Shown here: in pieces, positions 15,019-22,500 of the stretch | How positions within the stretch are numbered: position 1 is the first letter of the stretch | Layout of the letters: every line of letters starts with the position of its first letter | DNA from: Sphingopyxis sp. | Lineage (GTDB): Bacteria; Pseudomonadota; Alphaproteobacteria; Sphingomonadales; Sphingomonadaceae | Assembly: GCA_013823985.1 (NCBI GenBank) | Contig: PNNB01000024.1 | Span: 62,001 to 126,000 of the forward strand | DNA length: 64,000 nucleotides | Direction of reading: 5' to 3' | Notes under the pieces: generated by a model | Databases searched by the model: none | What the model was told of the DNA's origin: nothing | Seen by the model: only the letters and a program-made list of their open reading frames with translations | Program-made: the position numbers and the translations under genes

Positions 15019-17869
15019 CCCGACGCACCTGCGGACGTCTTCGATAATCCTCCTGGGTATGGGAGGTTTGTCTTTCTCAAGCCCCGCAATTGCATCCTCA
15101 GGCGCAAGCACGGCTGCGTTGGCTCTGTCCAATCCTGGGCTTCTGCAGGCCCTTTCGGCGGATTTTGATGCAGACCTGCTTGGCGACTTGGATCAGTCGC
15201 AGGCACTTGGTCAAATTACAACCGACGCCGCATCGATACAGGCTGCAATTGCTAATCCGCCCCGATACCATGTATTCGACGATTCATTGTCGGGTGCGAT
15301 AGCAAATGCCGGCAAACTTTCCTTCATCGGGGCTAAAATAGCGACTGAAAATCCGCATGCTCCAGCTGCAATCACGGCCCCGCCCTCTGCGCCGGAATAT
15401 CAATTTTTTGCCGACGATGCACCAAAATCGCCTCCCGCTTCTGCGGTCCAATATAATTTTGCGCCCAAGCAATCTGTCGATGTGGCGGAGCAGCCTGCGG
15501 TTCGCCTCAATCCCACTGGCCGTGATGTCAATCTATCTGCGCCGTTGCGCGACGGCACATTCATATTGAATGAAGTATCGTTTGTTCTGACCGCCGACGA
15601 CAAGATCAAGGTTGAATCCAAATCCTTTATCGAAGCTGTTCGGGCTGTTCTATCGACGGAAAAGCTCCGTGCACTTGAAACCGAACTTGCTGGGCTCGAT
15701 TATGCCTTGGCCGCACAAATTGGTCGTTTGGGATATGTACTGAATTACGATCCCGCTAGCATTAGCCTCAAAGTGCAGATTCCTGCCGATGCAAGAGATA
15801 CGCAGGACATCTCCTTACGCCGTTTCGAAGATGGCGCCACCGGCCAATATTCGGAACCGGCAACGTTAAGTGGCTACATCAATTTTCGAAGCTATGGCGA
15901 TTATGTCTGGAACGGGATTGATTCCGGCTTCCAGTCGCCCACCAGCCTGATTGACAGTGCGATCCGTTACAAGGGCGTCGTACTGGAAAATGAAGCGACC
16001 GTCCGGCTGGATTCGGATTCTCAGAAATTCTTCACCCGCGAAGGTACGCGGTTAGTGTATGATGACCGCCAACGTCTCGTCCGTTTTGCCGCAGGTGATC
16101 TGATCACAAGCGGACGGGGTTTTTCGGGCAGTCCACAGATCGCTGGGTTATCCGCGACGCGCGTCTACTCGATTGTCGATCCGCTTCGTAATGTCCAACC
16201 GCGCGGAGATCGGTCCTTTACCCTCACACGGCCCTCCACCGTAGAAGCCATGATCAACGGGCAGCTTATCCGTCGGGTGCGGTTGCAACCAGGTGTTTAC
16301 AATATTCGCGACTTCCCCTTTGTCCAAGGGACGAACAACGTCGAATTCAACATTGAGGACGATGCAGGCGGGACGCAGCGGATAAGCTTTTCGCAGTTCT
16401 TCGACAGGACTCTGCTTGCCGAAGGTTTGAGCGAATTTTCCTTCCAGGCCGGGATACTCGCTCCATTCCGCCGGTCGTCGCGCGATTATCAGACGAGCGA
16501 ACCAGCCGCATCGGGATGGTATCGCCGCGGAATGAGTGAGAATGTCACGCTCGGCGGTAATTTCAACTTCAACAAGGCGGGGGCGACTGCCGGCGTCGAG
16601 GCGGTAATCGCCAGCGCGATCGGGATCATCGGCATCGATGCCGCAGCCAGCGACGTAGACGGAATCGGCACAGGTTTTGCCGCCAATGTCGGCTTGCAGA
16701 AAAGCTTTGGCGGATACAATGCGGCACCAAAGTCTATTGCGGCAAGCGTTGAATATCGCAGCGCAAAGTTCGCCAATCCCGGATTTGCCGGTGTCGACAA
16801 TCGTATAAAATGGAACCTTTCGGCATCCTACGCGCAGCCAATCGGCCAATCCCAATTCATATCGCTCAGCGGTGACTATGGCGTTGCTCGCGGTGCCTTC
16901 CGGAACGAAGTCAGTACGCGCCTGACTTACGGCTACACCATAAATTCCCGCCTAAATCTGACGGTGGATGGCACTTATGAGCGCCGCGCCTTCTTTGGCA
17001 GCGAATTCGGCGTACGTGCTACCCTCGCGGTTAAGTTGGGGCCACGGTCCAATGGCGTTGCAGAAATCGACACGCGCACGGAACGGGCCCGCATTGGGTA
17101 CCAGACCGCGTGGGGCGAAGGTGTCGGAAGCTGGACGGCATCGGGTGACCTCGACGTGAGTCAGGAAGATGTGGGCTTTAACGGCGGATTTAACTACACC
17201 GCTAACCGCGCAGAACTCGGACTGACTCATACCACTGTATACGAGTTGACAGGTCGCCGTACAGACTCGCAACGCACGTCGCTTCGACTCGGCACAGCTT
17301 TGGCCTTCGCAGACGGGAAATTCGCTCTTTCGCGGCCGATCTACGATTCCTTCGCCATGGTCGCCGCGCATAAATCTCTGGGTGGAGCGCAGGTCATCAT
17401 CGATCCACGTGACGACCATTATACAGCCAAATCCGGGCTATTTGGCCCCGCGGTCGATCCCAATTTGGGCGCCTATATCCGCCGCACCCTGACCTATGAC
17501 GTACCGCAAGCGCCGGTTGGATATGATCTGGGCACGGCAAGCGCCAAGATATTGCCCCCTTACCGCGGCGGCTATCTGGTCACGGCGGGATCGGACTATT
17601 CGGTGACGGCGCTCGGCACATTGATCGGGCCCGACAGGTCACCCGTCAGCTTGCTATCGGGTAAAGCCACCGAAATGGGTGTCAGCAACCCCCGCACTAT
17701 GACCATATTCACAAACCGCACAGGCCGCTTCGGTATTTCGGGCATGCGCCCGGGTCGCTGGCGGATCGAAATGCCGACAGAGCCGCCCACGATTGTCGAA
17801 ATCGTTATTCCGCTAAAGAGCCTGGGCGTGGTACGCTTGGGCGACGTTGCACTAGGAGACGCGCAATGA
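14987..17869 (+). CDS. Outer-membrane fimbrial usher
   Basis: 960 aa from a TTG start at 14987. GGGGG lies 5-10 bases ahead, and this start alone gives a proper signal peptide (charged RR, then SSIILLGMGGLSFS, cleavage after SPAIA). The frame is open upstream to 14888, but that part lies inside the chaperone gene. An N-terminal region of low complexity (about 40-170) is followed by the usher barrel with SGYINFRSYGDYV, RLVRFAAGDLITSGRGFSGSP and a plug-like segment (STVEAMINGQLIRRVRLQPGVYNIRDFPFVQGTNNVEF). C-terminal Ig-like strands end the protein. It exports and assembles the subunits. Its TGA overlaps the next ATG by 4 bp. Confidence 0.87.
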   Translation: MRRISHHQHANPTHLRTSSIILLGMGGLSFSSPAIASSGASTAALALSNPGLLQALSADFDADLLGDLDQSQALGQITTDAASIQAAIANPPRYHVFDDSLSGAIANAGKLSFIGAKIATENPHAPAAITAPPSAPEYQFFADDAPKSPPASAVQYNFAPKQSVDVAEQPAVRLNPTGRDVNLSAPLRDGTFILNEVSFVLTADDKIKVESKSFIEAVRAVLSTEKLRALETELAGLDYALAAQIGRLGYVLNYDPASISLKVQIPADARDTQDISLRRFEDGATGQYSEPATLSGYINFRSYGDYVWNGIDSGFQSPTSLIDSAIRYKGVVLENEATVRLDSDSQKFFTREGTRLVYDDRQRLVRFAAGDLITSGRGFSGSPQIAGLSATRVYSIVDPLRNVQPRGDRSFTLTRPSTVEAMINGQLIRRVRLQPGVYNIRDFPFVQGTNNVEFNIEDDAGGTQRISFSQFFDRTLLAEGLSEFSFQAGILAPFRRSSRDYQTSEPAASGWYRRGMSENVTLGGNFNFNKAGATAGVEAVIASAIGIIGIDAAASDVDGIGTGFAANVGLQKSFGGYNAAPKSIAASVEYRSAKFANPGFAGVDNRIKWNLSASYAQPIGQSQFISLSGDYGVARGAFRNEVSTRLTYGYTINSRLNLTVDGTYERRAFFGSEFGVRATLAVKLGPRSNGVAEIDTRTERARIGYQTAWGEGVGSWTASGDLDVSQEDVGFNGGFNYTANRAELGLTHTTVYELTGRRTDSQRTSLRLGTALAFADGKFALSRPIYDSFAMVAAHKSLGGAQVIIDPRDDHYTAKSGLFGPAVDPNLGAYIRRTLTYDVPQAPVGYDLGTASAKILPPYRGGYLVTAGSDYSVTALGTLIGPDRSPVSLLSGKATEMGVSNPRTMTIFTNRTGRFGISGMRPGRWRIEMPTEPPTIVEIVIPLKSLGVVRLGDVALGDAQ

Positions 17870-18828
17870 AGCAGGTGATTATGCCTTTGGTAGCAGGCGC
17901 AGCCCTGCTCGTGACAACCCCGGCGTTCGCCCAGACGCAATGCGCGCAATTCGAGCTAGTGGGCAACGGCGCGCGCGTCGCTTACCAGCCATTCGAAACC
18001 AGCCCCACTATCGAAACCTTCGACCTGCGTATCCGCAGATTAGCCGACGGCATTAGCGGCGTTCGCTTCCTTCTGGTCGACACAACACCGCATATGAATG
18101 GCCCGCAGATCGGCACGACCGGCCCGTCGGTATACGACATTAGCTGGCTTGAAGATAATACGCGCCGATTGCTCGTCGTCGGTAACGAACAGCCGCAGCC
18201 GACCACAGGCGCGCAGATTCAGTTTGCAGAGCGTGCTGGCGTCCAACTGACACGCTTTCGCCTGTCGGTACCAGCGGGGCAGCAGGCCCCCGCGCAGGTC
18301 CACCGCGAGAACCTGACCGTACGTTACCAGTGCCTCGATTCCCAAAGCCGCCAGATTGGCGCGACACAAGAGCAGCCCGCCTCGGTGGAACTTTCCCTTA
18401 CGGTCCCGCGCTATGTCGCAGCCTATATCGGCAGCGCAGGGCAAACCCGCGGCACAATCAACTTCGGCGATGTCGGTTCCGCATCGGCCACGCTGAACCG
18501 CGCGATCAATATCACAGCCTTAAGCACCCTGCCCTTCGCCATTAAATTTGAGAGTGAAAATGGCGGATTGCTGAAACGGCGTGCGACCGAATCTCAGGGC
18601 ATCGTTTACGCCATGAACTATGCGGGCGTCGCGGTAAGCCCCGGCGACACCCTCCAGTGCCCGATGACGCCTGCCCCCATGGGAATAGGCAAGCAGTTGG
18701 AAGTCGGGTTGAACCGTTCGTCCATCACGTCCCTGCCCGCCGGTAATTACCGTGATACAGTGACGATGACGTTTACGCCGCGTGACGGGATATCGTCGGC
18801 CGATTGCGCGATAAGGCGCGAAAACTAG
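17866..18828 (+). CDS. Pilus terminal subunit / adhesin-like secreted protein
   Basis: 320 aa. Signal peptide MKQVIMPLVAGAALLVTTPAFA. There are two beta-rich halves: residues about 25-170 (VGNGARVAYQPFETS…RFRLSVPAGQQ) and about 180-320, which resembles a pilin domain (YIGSAGQTRGTINFGDV…YRDTVTMTFTPRDG). Cys residues pair at TQCAQF/RYQCLD and LQCPM/SADCAI. Its position after the usher, ATGA coupling and two-domain layout suggest a tip adhesin. The receptor is unknown. Confidence 0.72.
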   Translation: MKQVIMPLVAGAALLVTTPAFAQTQCAQFELVGNGARVAYQPFETSPTIETFDLRIRRLADGISGVRFLLVDTTPHMNGPQIGTTGPSVYDISWLEDNTRRLLVVGNEQPQPTTGAQIQFAERAGVQLTRFRLSVPAGQQAPAQVHRENLTVRYQCLDSQSRQIGATQEQPASVELSLTVPRYVAAYIGSAGQTRGTINFGDVGSASATLNRAINITALSTLPFAIKFESENGGLLKRRATESQGIVYAMNYAGVAVSPGDTLQCPMTPAPMGIGKQLEVGLNRSSITSLPAGNYRDTVTMTFTPRDGISSADCAIRREN

Positions 18829-18850
18829 AAAGCGAACTGCGTCCGGATAC

Positions 18851-19279
18851 TTAGTAGACCGAACCCTTGGGATCGATGCGGAACGACAGGCTGCTGATCG
18901 GAACATCTACGCCGCGAACGTCGAGATGCACGTCGCTATATTTCGACGCCGCATGGTTTTCATCGGCGATGACCGTTTCGTTACCCTGCGAAATCGGCAC
19001 TGCACGACCGTCCCAGAACAGCGTAGCGCCCTCCATATTCGCCGGGTGGCGCATGACAACGCGATATCCATTGCGCGCGTTGCACAGTTGGTAAAATGAG
19101 CCGAAATCGATAATCTGGCCACCCGCCGCCGCACTTGCACCGGGAAGTTCCAGACGGCAAACCGTGTTCACGACAGCGGAAAGGCGAAAGCCTGCGCGTT
19201 CACTGGCGGCATGAACACCGCTTCCGATCGTGGACAATGCGAAACACATTGTACCGAGCAATAGTATTGATTTCCGCAC
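18851..19279 (-). CDS. Additional pilin-like secreted subunit, opposite strand
   Basis: 142 aa from a GTG at 19279, preceded by AAGGAG with an 8-base spacer. A GTG nine bases further upstream overlaps that Shine-Dalgarno and is less likely. Signal peptide RKSILLLGTMCFALSTIGSGVHAA. The mature part begins RAGFRLSAVVNTVCRLELPG, with two Cys (NTVCRLE, YQLCNARN) and an alternating C-terminal strand ISSLSFRIDP as in fimbrial subunits. It converges on the terminal-subunit gene (22 bp gap) and has its own promoter region, so it could be regulated apart from the main operon. Confidence 0.7.
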   Translation of the reverse strand: MRKSILLLGTMCFALSTIGSGVHAASERAGFRLSAVVNTVCRLELPGASAAAGGQIIDFGSFYQLCNARNGYRVVMRHPANMEGATLFWDGRAVPISQGNETVIADENHAASKYSDVHLDVRGVDVPISSLSFRIDPKGSVY

Positions 19280-19395
19280 AGACCGCACTCCTTCTGGTCC
19301 GATGACGGCTACCGCAGATCGCTAAACATTGCGTTAACTTGACAGGACCAGAGGTCGATAAATCAACGCGGACAGGAACAATTGCAGCCCAAACA

Positions 19396-19411
19396 TGTTA
19401 AGCTCTTAACA
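19396..19411. promoter_or_regulatory. Inverted repeat in the pilin/GNAT divergent gap
   Basis: TGTTAAG-CT-CTTAACA has 7-bp perfect arms and a 2-bp spacer. It sits 117 bp upstream of the minus-strand pilin start and about 50 bp upstream of the acetyltransferase start. It could be a regulator site for either gene. No regulator is assigned. Confidence 0.3.
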
Positions 19412-19463
19412 CATTTGCAGGGTGCAGATCCGTGTTGATCGAACACATTTAAGAGACAGCAAT

Positions 19464-20090
19464 ATGTTTGCGAGCTTCGATGTTCCCATCACTGGTACGA
19501 ATGAAATCGAAACGCGGCTCACCGACGGTCGCCGTGTAAACCTACGCCCCATTCGGCCGAGCGACCAAAGCCGAATCCGTGACGGGATCATCGAAATGTC
19601 GGACCAAGCACGCTATTTGCGTTTCTTTTCCACATTCAGGGAGCCCCCCGAAGGCATCGTCAAGCGGCTAGGCGCTGTCGATGGCCATACTCACATTGGC
19701 TGGGGGGCACTATTGATAGAGGGGGACGAGCACCCGGCCATGGGCGCTGTGCACGCCATACGAACGCAGGAAGATAGCCCGACTGCAGAATTGGCGATTG
19801 CCGTCCTTGATGAATATCAGGGGCTTGGTCTCGCACGCATGCTCATCGCGGCCGTGCTAGCGCACTGTTTAAAAGCGGGCATCCAGACGATGGACATTCA
19901 CATCCTTCCCGAGAATAAGCCCGCAACAACACTGATGCTGTCGCTGGGTGCAAGAAGGACGCCTGCACTCGATAGCGTCTACCATTATACACTCGACGTC
20001 AAAGACGCATTGCTAGCCCTCAGCCATACCAAGCAGCCTGCCGGAGTAGCGGATGTACTTGCTTCATTCGATATGTTGGAACCGGTCTGA
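19464..20090 (+). CDS. GNAT-family N-acetyltransferase
   Basis: 208 aa from the ATG at 19464 (MFASFDVPITG). A GTG at 19422 is possible but lies next to the inverted repeat. The GNAT core shows NLRPIRPSDQSRIRDGI and TAELAIAVLDEYQGLGLARMLIAAVLAHCL, where Q-G-L-G-L-A is the acetyl-CoA pyrophosphate loop. DIHILPENKPATTLMLSLGA gives strand 5 and helix 4. The sequence resembles GNAT domains found in protein lysine acetyltransferases, but the substrate cannot be deduced. No neighbouring operon partner. Confidence 0.85.
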   Translation: MFASFDVPITGTNEIETRLTDGRRVNLRPIRPSDQSRIRDGIIEMSDQARYLRFFSTFREPPEGIVKRLGAVDGHTHIGWGALLIEGDEHPAMGAVHAIRTQEDSPTAELAIAVLDEYQGLGLARMLIAAVLAHCLKAGIQTMDIHILPENKPATTLMLSLGARRTPALDSVYHYTLDVKDALLALSHTKQPAGVADVLASFDMLEPV

Positions 20091-20383
20091 TTTGGTTGGC
20101 CAGTATAGGCCGCATCTAATTTTGGCAAAATGGCCTCCGGATCGGTAATCTGTTAGATCGGAGCAGATACCGAACCATTATATGTTCTTCGTTCAACAAG
20201 CGGCAGATGTCAGTGAATTGACCAGTTCGCCGATCCGGACAGATCGCTAGCTCGCCTAGATATACTGCTCTTAAAACCTTAAACAACGGCAGCTATAGAT
20301 GGGTTGAGATTGTAAGCCGAATGGCCGAATTGTTGTGGTAAGCGGACACTTCAGTTAGGGTAGCTTACCGGAGGAACCCAGAC
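20091..20383. other. Non-coding stretch, low gene density
   Basis: 293 bp with no convincing frame. The end carries GTAAGCGGACACTTCAG (about 20340-20356), which resembles GGGAAGCAGACATTAGC near 20681-20697: a degenerate direct repeat about 340 bp apart. Nothing else is recognisable. Confidence 0.4.
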
Positions 20384-20554
20384 ATGCACAAAAGAAAATT
20401 GCTTCGAGTGCTCGCGGTCCTTTTAGCCGTATCGTTCGTATATTCAGCTTACATGGAGTATATGACTGGCAAAGTAGTGTATTTTATTCTGGCCGGGTTA
20501 TCGCTGATTTTGTCAATGCTGGTGGGCGTTTTATTGAACAGAAATACAGCTTAA
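20384..20554 (+). CDS. Small membrane protein of 56 aa
   Basis: Short frame with a strong ribosome binding site (CCGGAGGAACCCAGAC then ATG). The N-terminus is basic (MHKRKLLR). Two hydrophobic helices follow, LRVLAVLLAVSFVYSAYM and VVYFILAGLSLILSMLVGVLL, ending in LNRNTA. No family recognised. It stands alone in a sparse region between GNAT and the tRNAs. The Shine-Dalgarno and the clean two-helix pattern are the support. Confidence 0.55.
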   Translation: MHKRKLLRVLAVLLAVSFVYSAYMEYMTGKVVYFILAGLSLILSMLVGVLLNRNTA

Positions 20555-20692
20555 TAGATTTTCGGCTGATTGCTTGATCAACGCCGCTTCTTTCAAGGTT
20601 GACAATAGCGACGCTTTAACGCCGAACCATTGTCCGCAATGTTATCGTCCGCAGCCCGACCGCTTCAGCGAATTTGTTATGGGAAGCAGACA

Positions 20693-20926
20693 TTAGCGAC
20701 GGCGGAAAATCACCCATGTAACCAATCCGTAGGTCAGCATCTCCGCAATCAAAAGCCAATGCGTAAAAGCGCTGCTTTGGTTTCGACAGGCATCCCCGTC
20801 GGCACCTTGCAAACAATCGCCGCTAGCTGAGAACGCAAATAATGCTCCTGCCACAATGATATATGCAAAAGTCCACCAGCAAAGTGCGATCAGTTTGTTG
20901 CCGTTCGTGGGGTAAGACTGACGCAA
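20693..20926 (-). CDS. Small two-helix membrane protein
   Basis: 77 aa from a TTG start with GAGGA about 10 bases ahead. There are two hydrophobic segments, LIALCWWTFAYIIVAGALFAFS and WLLIAEMLTYGLVTWVIF, joined by a loop with two Cys (GDCLQGADGDACRNQ) that could form a periplasmic disulfide. It ends in RRR, consistent with inside-positive topology. Function unknown. The frame is convincing because of topology rather than homology. Confidence 0.5.
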   Translation of the reverse strand: MRQSYPTNGNKLIALCWWTFAYIIVAGALFAFSASGDCLQGADGDACRNQSSAFTHWLLIAEMLTYGLVTWVIFRRR

Positions 20927-21135
20927 TAATGAAACGTCCTCAATGTTGTCGTATCCGGACAGTCTGGTTTTTATGTGGATTGATATATAATCTGTCGTTC
21001 GTACATCATTCAGCAGTTTAAAATCAGACTATCCAGCGAACTGAACGTCATTGCACGCAAATGCTACGAAGAATGTTACGGAAAGAGAAGGGATATCGAT
21101 AGCGGGAACCCGAGAAAACCAACACTTCCAAGAAG
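20927..21135. other. Non-coding stretch downstream of tRNA-Pro
   Basis: AT-rich stretch around 20970-21030. It lies between the start of the small minus-strand membrane gene and the 3' end of tRNA-Pro. It should hold the promoter for the former and the trailer of the latter. No clear hairpin terminator seen. Confidence 0.35.
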
Positions 21136-21212
<77 letters not shown>

Positions 21213-21250
21213 ACTGGTATAACAATGTCGCGATCCTTTCGAACCGCCTT

Positions 21251-21269
21251 CTGCCAACATTGTTGGCAG
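21251..21269. other. Hairpin between the two tRNA genes
   Basis: CTGCCAAC-ATT-GTTGGCAG is an 8-bp inverted repeat in the spacer downstream of tRNA(CAT) on the minus strand. It has no T-tract, so it is more likely a processing structure than a terminator. Confidence 0.35.
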
Positions 21270-21322
21270 GGAATCTTCGCTTCGAGCCCGCCTGACGCAT
21301 CCGTCGAGGACGTTGCGAAGGC

Positions 21323-21399
21323 TGGTGGGCCCGGAGGGACTCGAACCCCCGACCTAGCCGTTATGAGCGGCCAGCTCTAACCAACTGAGCTACAGGCCC
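21323..21399 (-). tRNA. tRNA with CAT anticodon (probably tRNA-Ile2, lysidine-modified)
   Basis: 77 nt with encoded CCA. Acceptor stem GGGCCTG/CGGGCCC with discriminator A; D-arm GCTCAGTTGGTTAGAGC; anticodon stem-loop GGCCG-CTCATAA-CGGCT; T-arm GGGGG-TTCGAGT-CCCTC. CAT could be elongator Met or Ile2. The C-T-CAT-AA loop and a body lacking the initiator features favour Ile(CAT), modified by TilS to read AUA. The choice is an inference. Confidence 0.9.
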
Positions 21400-21464
21400 C
21401 GACCGGCTTTCCAATCGCAAGCGGGCCGATAGCGGAACTTGGGGACTGCTGGCAAGTGTTTATC

Positions 21465-22499
21465 TTATGCAAGCCAAGGAAACTGGCTGGCGGTCTTGAT
21501 TTCGGCCATTGTCGTGGGCCGGATGCCGCATTCATGCAGATGCTGGAACACATTGCTGAACCACGTATAGAGTTCGTCCAACTGCTCTTCGGTGCGCACA
21601 TAGGGCGTATAACCGACCGCTAGCGAGGGTGAATGGAACGACAGGTTTATGACCGGGATACGTTCTTCAATGGCGAGATCGATTCCTTCAAGCGCTTTGG
21701 CCAAAGGAATGCCTTCCGGCGTCAAGGCGATACGCTCCAGCATGCTGGAGCGCGCGAGGACCGACCGGGCGACTTGGGACCCGAACCATTCACCGAACAC
21801 GACATTGCCGGCAGACCGCATAGCGCCCGAAAAGACGGTGGTCAGCGGCAGTTCGAGCAGGGAACCCTGTCGGATCCAGTAAGGATTGACTGGATGGTGG
21901 GTATAGTCCGGGCCACCCTGTTCGGAATAATCGAATCGTGCCCGTACAGATGTGTCGATCGTCAGCCCCAGATCGGCGAGAATATCGGCGGTATGGGACC
22001 CTGCCCCGTAACGACCGGCGCGGTACGCATCGGGTGTAATTCCGGTGCGCTCCACGATGGTGTTGAACAAGTTGGTGAGTTTCGCGCGTTCCAGCTCTGG
22101 CGGCAAATTGCAGGCATAGCTGTTATGGCGGCTCAGCACCTCGTTAAAAGGTGGATTTACCCACGGGTGAAGCTGCACCCCGATCTCTGCGCGGCCACCA
22201 TGAATGTAGCTGCTGACGAGTTCCACACCCAAGGGGTCTTCCATGATTGGATAATCGACCAGATAACAAGGCTTGATGCCGTACCGGTCGCACATTTCCT
22301 GAAACTTCGGCAATGCCACGAGGTGTTTCGTTCCATAGCCTTCGCGGGAAAAGGGACTATCCCAATCGAACTCTTCTTCGGTATCGACGGTTACAAGAAA
22401 GCGCTGGCTTCCGAGCGCCGTGAGATCGGCAAATTCGAAATTGTCGGAGTAATCGGTGGAGAGAACGGATTTTCGGTCATCTGTCCTCTGCGCCAACAT
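21465..22499 (-). CDS. Polysaccharide deacetylase-like protein (WalW-type)
   Basis: 344 aa from the ATG at 22499, one base after the stop of the upstream kinase (TGA-C-ATG), with GAGCGAGAGTGAC ahead. A longer ATG at 22541 would overlap the kinase. The NodB-like fold is indicated by FLVTVDTEEEFDWD (motif 1 with Asp residues), GVQLHPWVNPPF (motif 2 with a His) and DAYRAGRYGAGSHT (motif 3 with Arg). The substrate is unknown. There is no signal peptide, so the protein should be cytoplasmic, which is unusual for cell-wall deacetylases. The C-terminus includes INLSFHSPSLAVGYTPYV with a further catalytic-type His. Confidence 0.8.
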   Translation of the reverse strand: MLAQRTDDRKSVLSTDYSDNFEFADLTALGSQRFLVTVDTEEEFDWDSPFSREGYGTKHLVALPKFQEMCDRYGIKPCYLVDYPIMEDPLGVELVSSYIHGGRAEIGVQLHPWVNPPFNEVLSRHNSYACNLPPELERAKLTNLFNTIVERTGITPDAYRAGRYGAGSHTADILADLGLTIDTSVRARFDYSEQGGPDYTHHPVNPYWIRQGSLLELPLTTVFSGAMRSAGNVVFGEWFGSQVARSVLARSSMLERIALTPEGIPLAKALEGIDLAIEERIPVINLSFHSPSLAVGYTPYVRTEEQLDELYTWFSNVFQHLHECGIRPTTMAEIKTASQFPWLA

Positions 22500-22500
22500 G

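Noticed and set aside
15900..16860. Long minus-strand frame antisense to the usher
   Set aside because: Shadow of the usher with low-complexity composition and no start context.
19339..19362. TTGACA promoter ahead of the GNAT gene
   Set aside because: A -35-like TTGACA is present at 19339, but a convincing -10 at 16-18 bp spacing is not.
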